From JANSXG01 sp965652425 (GTDB lineage: Bacteria > Planctomycetota > Phycisphaerae > Phycisphaerales > UBA1924): a stretch of 13,292 bases of DNA. The stretch covers positions 1 to 13,292 of the forward strand of contig CBFGVX010000081.1 in assembly GCA_965652425.1 (NCBI GenBank), given 5' to 3'. Made by a program: the position numbers and the translations under genes. The notes beneath the pieces were generated by a model. It saw only the letters and a list, made by a program, of their open reading frames with translations, did not search any database and had not been told where the DNA came from. Positions 12,745 to 13,292 of this stretch are shown piece by piece (position 1 is the stretch's first letter; each line of letters opens with the position of its first letter).

Positions 12745-13225
12745 TTCGGCGCTGACGATGCGTGAGGCGACGCCGCGCGATGCCGAGTTCATCCGCGCCA
12801 ACCTCGATTTGCTCGCCGAGGCCGAGGGCCGACCCGGCGCGGTTCGCTCCACCCCCCACGACATCAACGCCGCGCTGTTCGGCGAGCGGGCGACGGCCGA
12901 GTGCGTGATCTTTCAGTGCGGCTCTCTGCCGGTTGGCCATGCGTGGTTCTTCGAGCGCGTCCCGACCTTCTCCGGCCAGCGCGTGCTCTGCCTCGAGGAC
13001 ATCCTCATCCGCCCCGAGCACCGCGGGCGCGGCTTCGGCGCCCGCGCGATGGCCCTGCTCGCGGCGATGGCCGCCGAGCGCGAGTGCGTCGGCATGCTGT
13101 GGGAAGTCAAGGCCGGCAACGACGGCGCGGAGCGCTTCTACCAGCGGCTGGGCGCCGAGCACGACCCGTCGATCCTGTCCTACGCGATCTTCGGCGAGGC
13201 GTTCCAGAAACTCGCGGGCGACTGA
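12728..13225 (+). CDS. GNAT-family N-acetyltransferase
   Basis: A 165-residue GNAT protein that transfers acetyl from acetyl-CoA to an amine. Motif A reads LCLEDILIRPEHRGRGFGAR, in which Arg99 to Gly104 give the RxxGxG acetyl-CoA loop. The late strand and helix VKAGNDGAERFYQRLGAE carry Tyr138, the usual general-acid position. The 'EDI.I.PE.RG.G.G' form with 'ND.A..FY.rLGA' is like the diamine (spermidine/spermine-type) branch, but substrate cannot be fixed. The start at 12728 overlaps the thioredoxin lipoprotein by 17 bases. ATG 12758 (MREATPRDAEF) is an alternative start that also fits the usual GNAT beginning. No signal peptide, so cytoplasmic. There is no functional logic linking it to its upstream neighbour beyond co-transcription. 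Confidence 0.88.
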   Translation: MNTGSDSALTMREATPRDAEFIRANLDLLAEAEGRPGAVRSTPHDINAALFGERATAECVIFQCGSLPVGHAWFFERVPTFSGQRVLCLEDILIRPEHRGRGFGARAMALLAAMAAERECVGMLWEVKAGNDGAERFYQRLGAEHDPSILSYAIFGEAFQKLAGD

Positions 13226-13241
13226 TCCGCCCCGCAAGCGG

Positions 13242-13247
13242 TAGACT
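13242..13247 (+). promoter_or_regulatory. Weak -10-like TAGACT before the gene at the right edge
   Basis: TAGACT ends 11 bases before ATG 13259, which would leave a leader of about 4-5 bases. It is the loosest example of the short-leader pattern. Confidence 0.3.
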
Positions 13248-13258
13248 TGCTTGAAGCC

Positions 13259-13292
13259 ATGAAACGGACAAAGGCGAAACTCGCATTCGTGA
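13259..13292 (+). CDS. N-terminal fragment of a further gene
   Basis: ATG followed by 10 more codons (MKRTKAKLAFV) running off the window. Basic residues then hydrophobic ones could be the start of a signal peptide. Eleven residues are too few for any family call. The start is the first ATG after the acetyltransferase stop, 33 bases upstream. Confidence 0.45.
   Translation, partial: MKRTKAKLAFV

Noticed and set aside
13226..13258. Weak dyad gcaag/cttgc after the acetyltransferase gene as a terminator
   Set aside because: The arms are only 5 bp with no T run, and it overlaps the likely promoter of the next gene.

Overview
This is a 13.3-kb stretch of a GC-rich bacterial chromosome. It has tightly packed genes on both strands, long spurious open frames opposite or beside the real ones, and several exported or lipid-anchored proteins. 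Gene content (an Uup-type ABC-F ATPase, an AsmA-like giant, TlpA-like and lipoprotein thioredoxins, a DUF1801 protein with a lysine tail), very short leaders and palindromic repeats between genes suggest a Gram-negative-type planctomycete, perhaps of class Phycisphaerae. That placement is an inference from style, not from a marker gene. I see no rRNA or tRNA gene, CRISPR array, integrase or transposase.

Left part (1-2925). The tail of a probably exported protein converges, across a strong two-way terminator (208-237), on a TlpA-like thioredoxin gene read leftward. Divergent from that gene are an OsmC/Ohr-family protein and a DUF1801 protein with a histone-H1-like Lys/Thr tail. Next come palindromic repeats, a small four-helix membrane protein on the minus strand, and a 147-bp inverted pair of a second palindromic repeat.

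Middle (2928-7913). An Uup-type ABC-F ATPase (minus) diverges from a 423-residue membrane protein of unknown function (plus). That gene converges on an exported alpha/beta-hydrolase esterase (minus). The gap between the convergent pair carries one copy of each palindromic repeat, side by side.

Right part (8040-13292). A lipoprotein of unknown function overlaps, by ATGA, a 1158-residue AsmA/TamB-like protein, so the two are probably translated together as an envelope lipid-transport or outer-membrane unit. After a 17-bp gap comes a lipid-anchored thioredoxin whose end overlaps a GNAT acetyltransferase gene. The first 11 codons of another gene run off the right end.

The most interesting general signal is not one gene. 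At several genes a -10-like TAnnnT hexamer lies only 5-11 bases before the start codon (1508, 12172, 8027, 4853 on the minus strand, and more weakly 1045 and 13242), as expected for leaderless or nearly leaderless mRNAs. Other genes have Shine-Dalgarno sequences at normal spacing. The second signal is a set of dispersed palindromes at gene ends, one of which supplies the stop codon of the small membrane protein gene. I found no convincing new defence system, mobile element or biosynthetic cluster.
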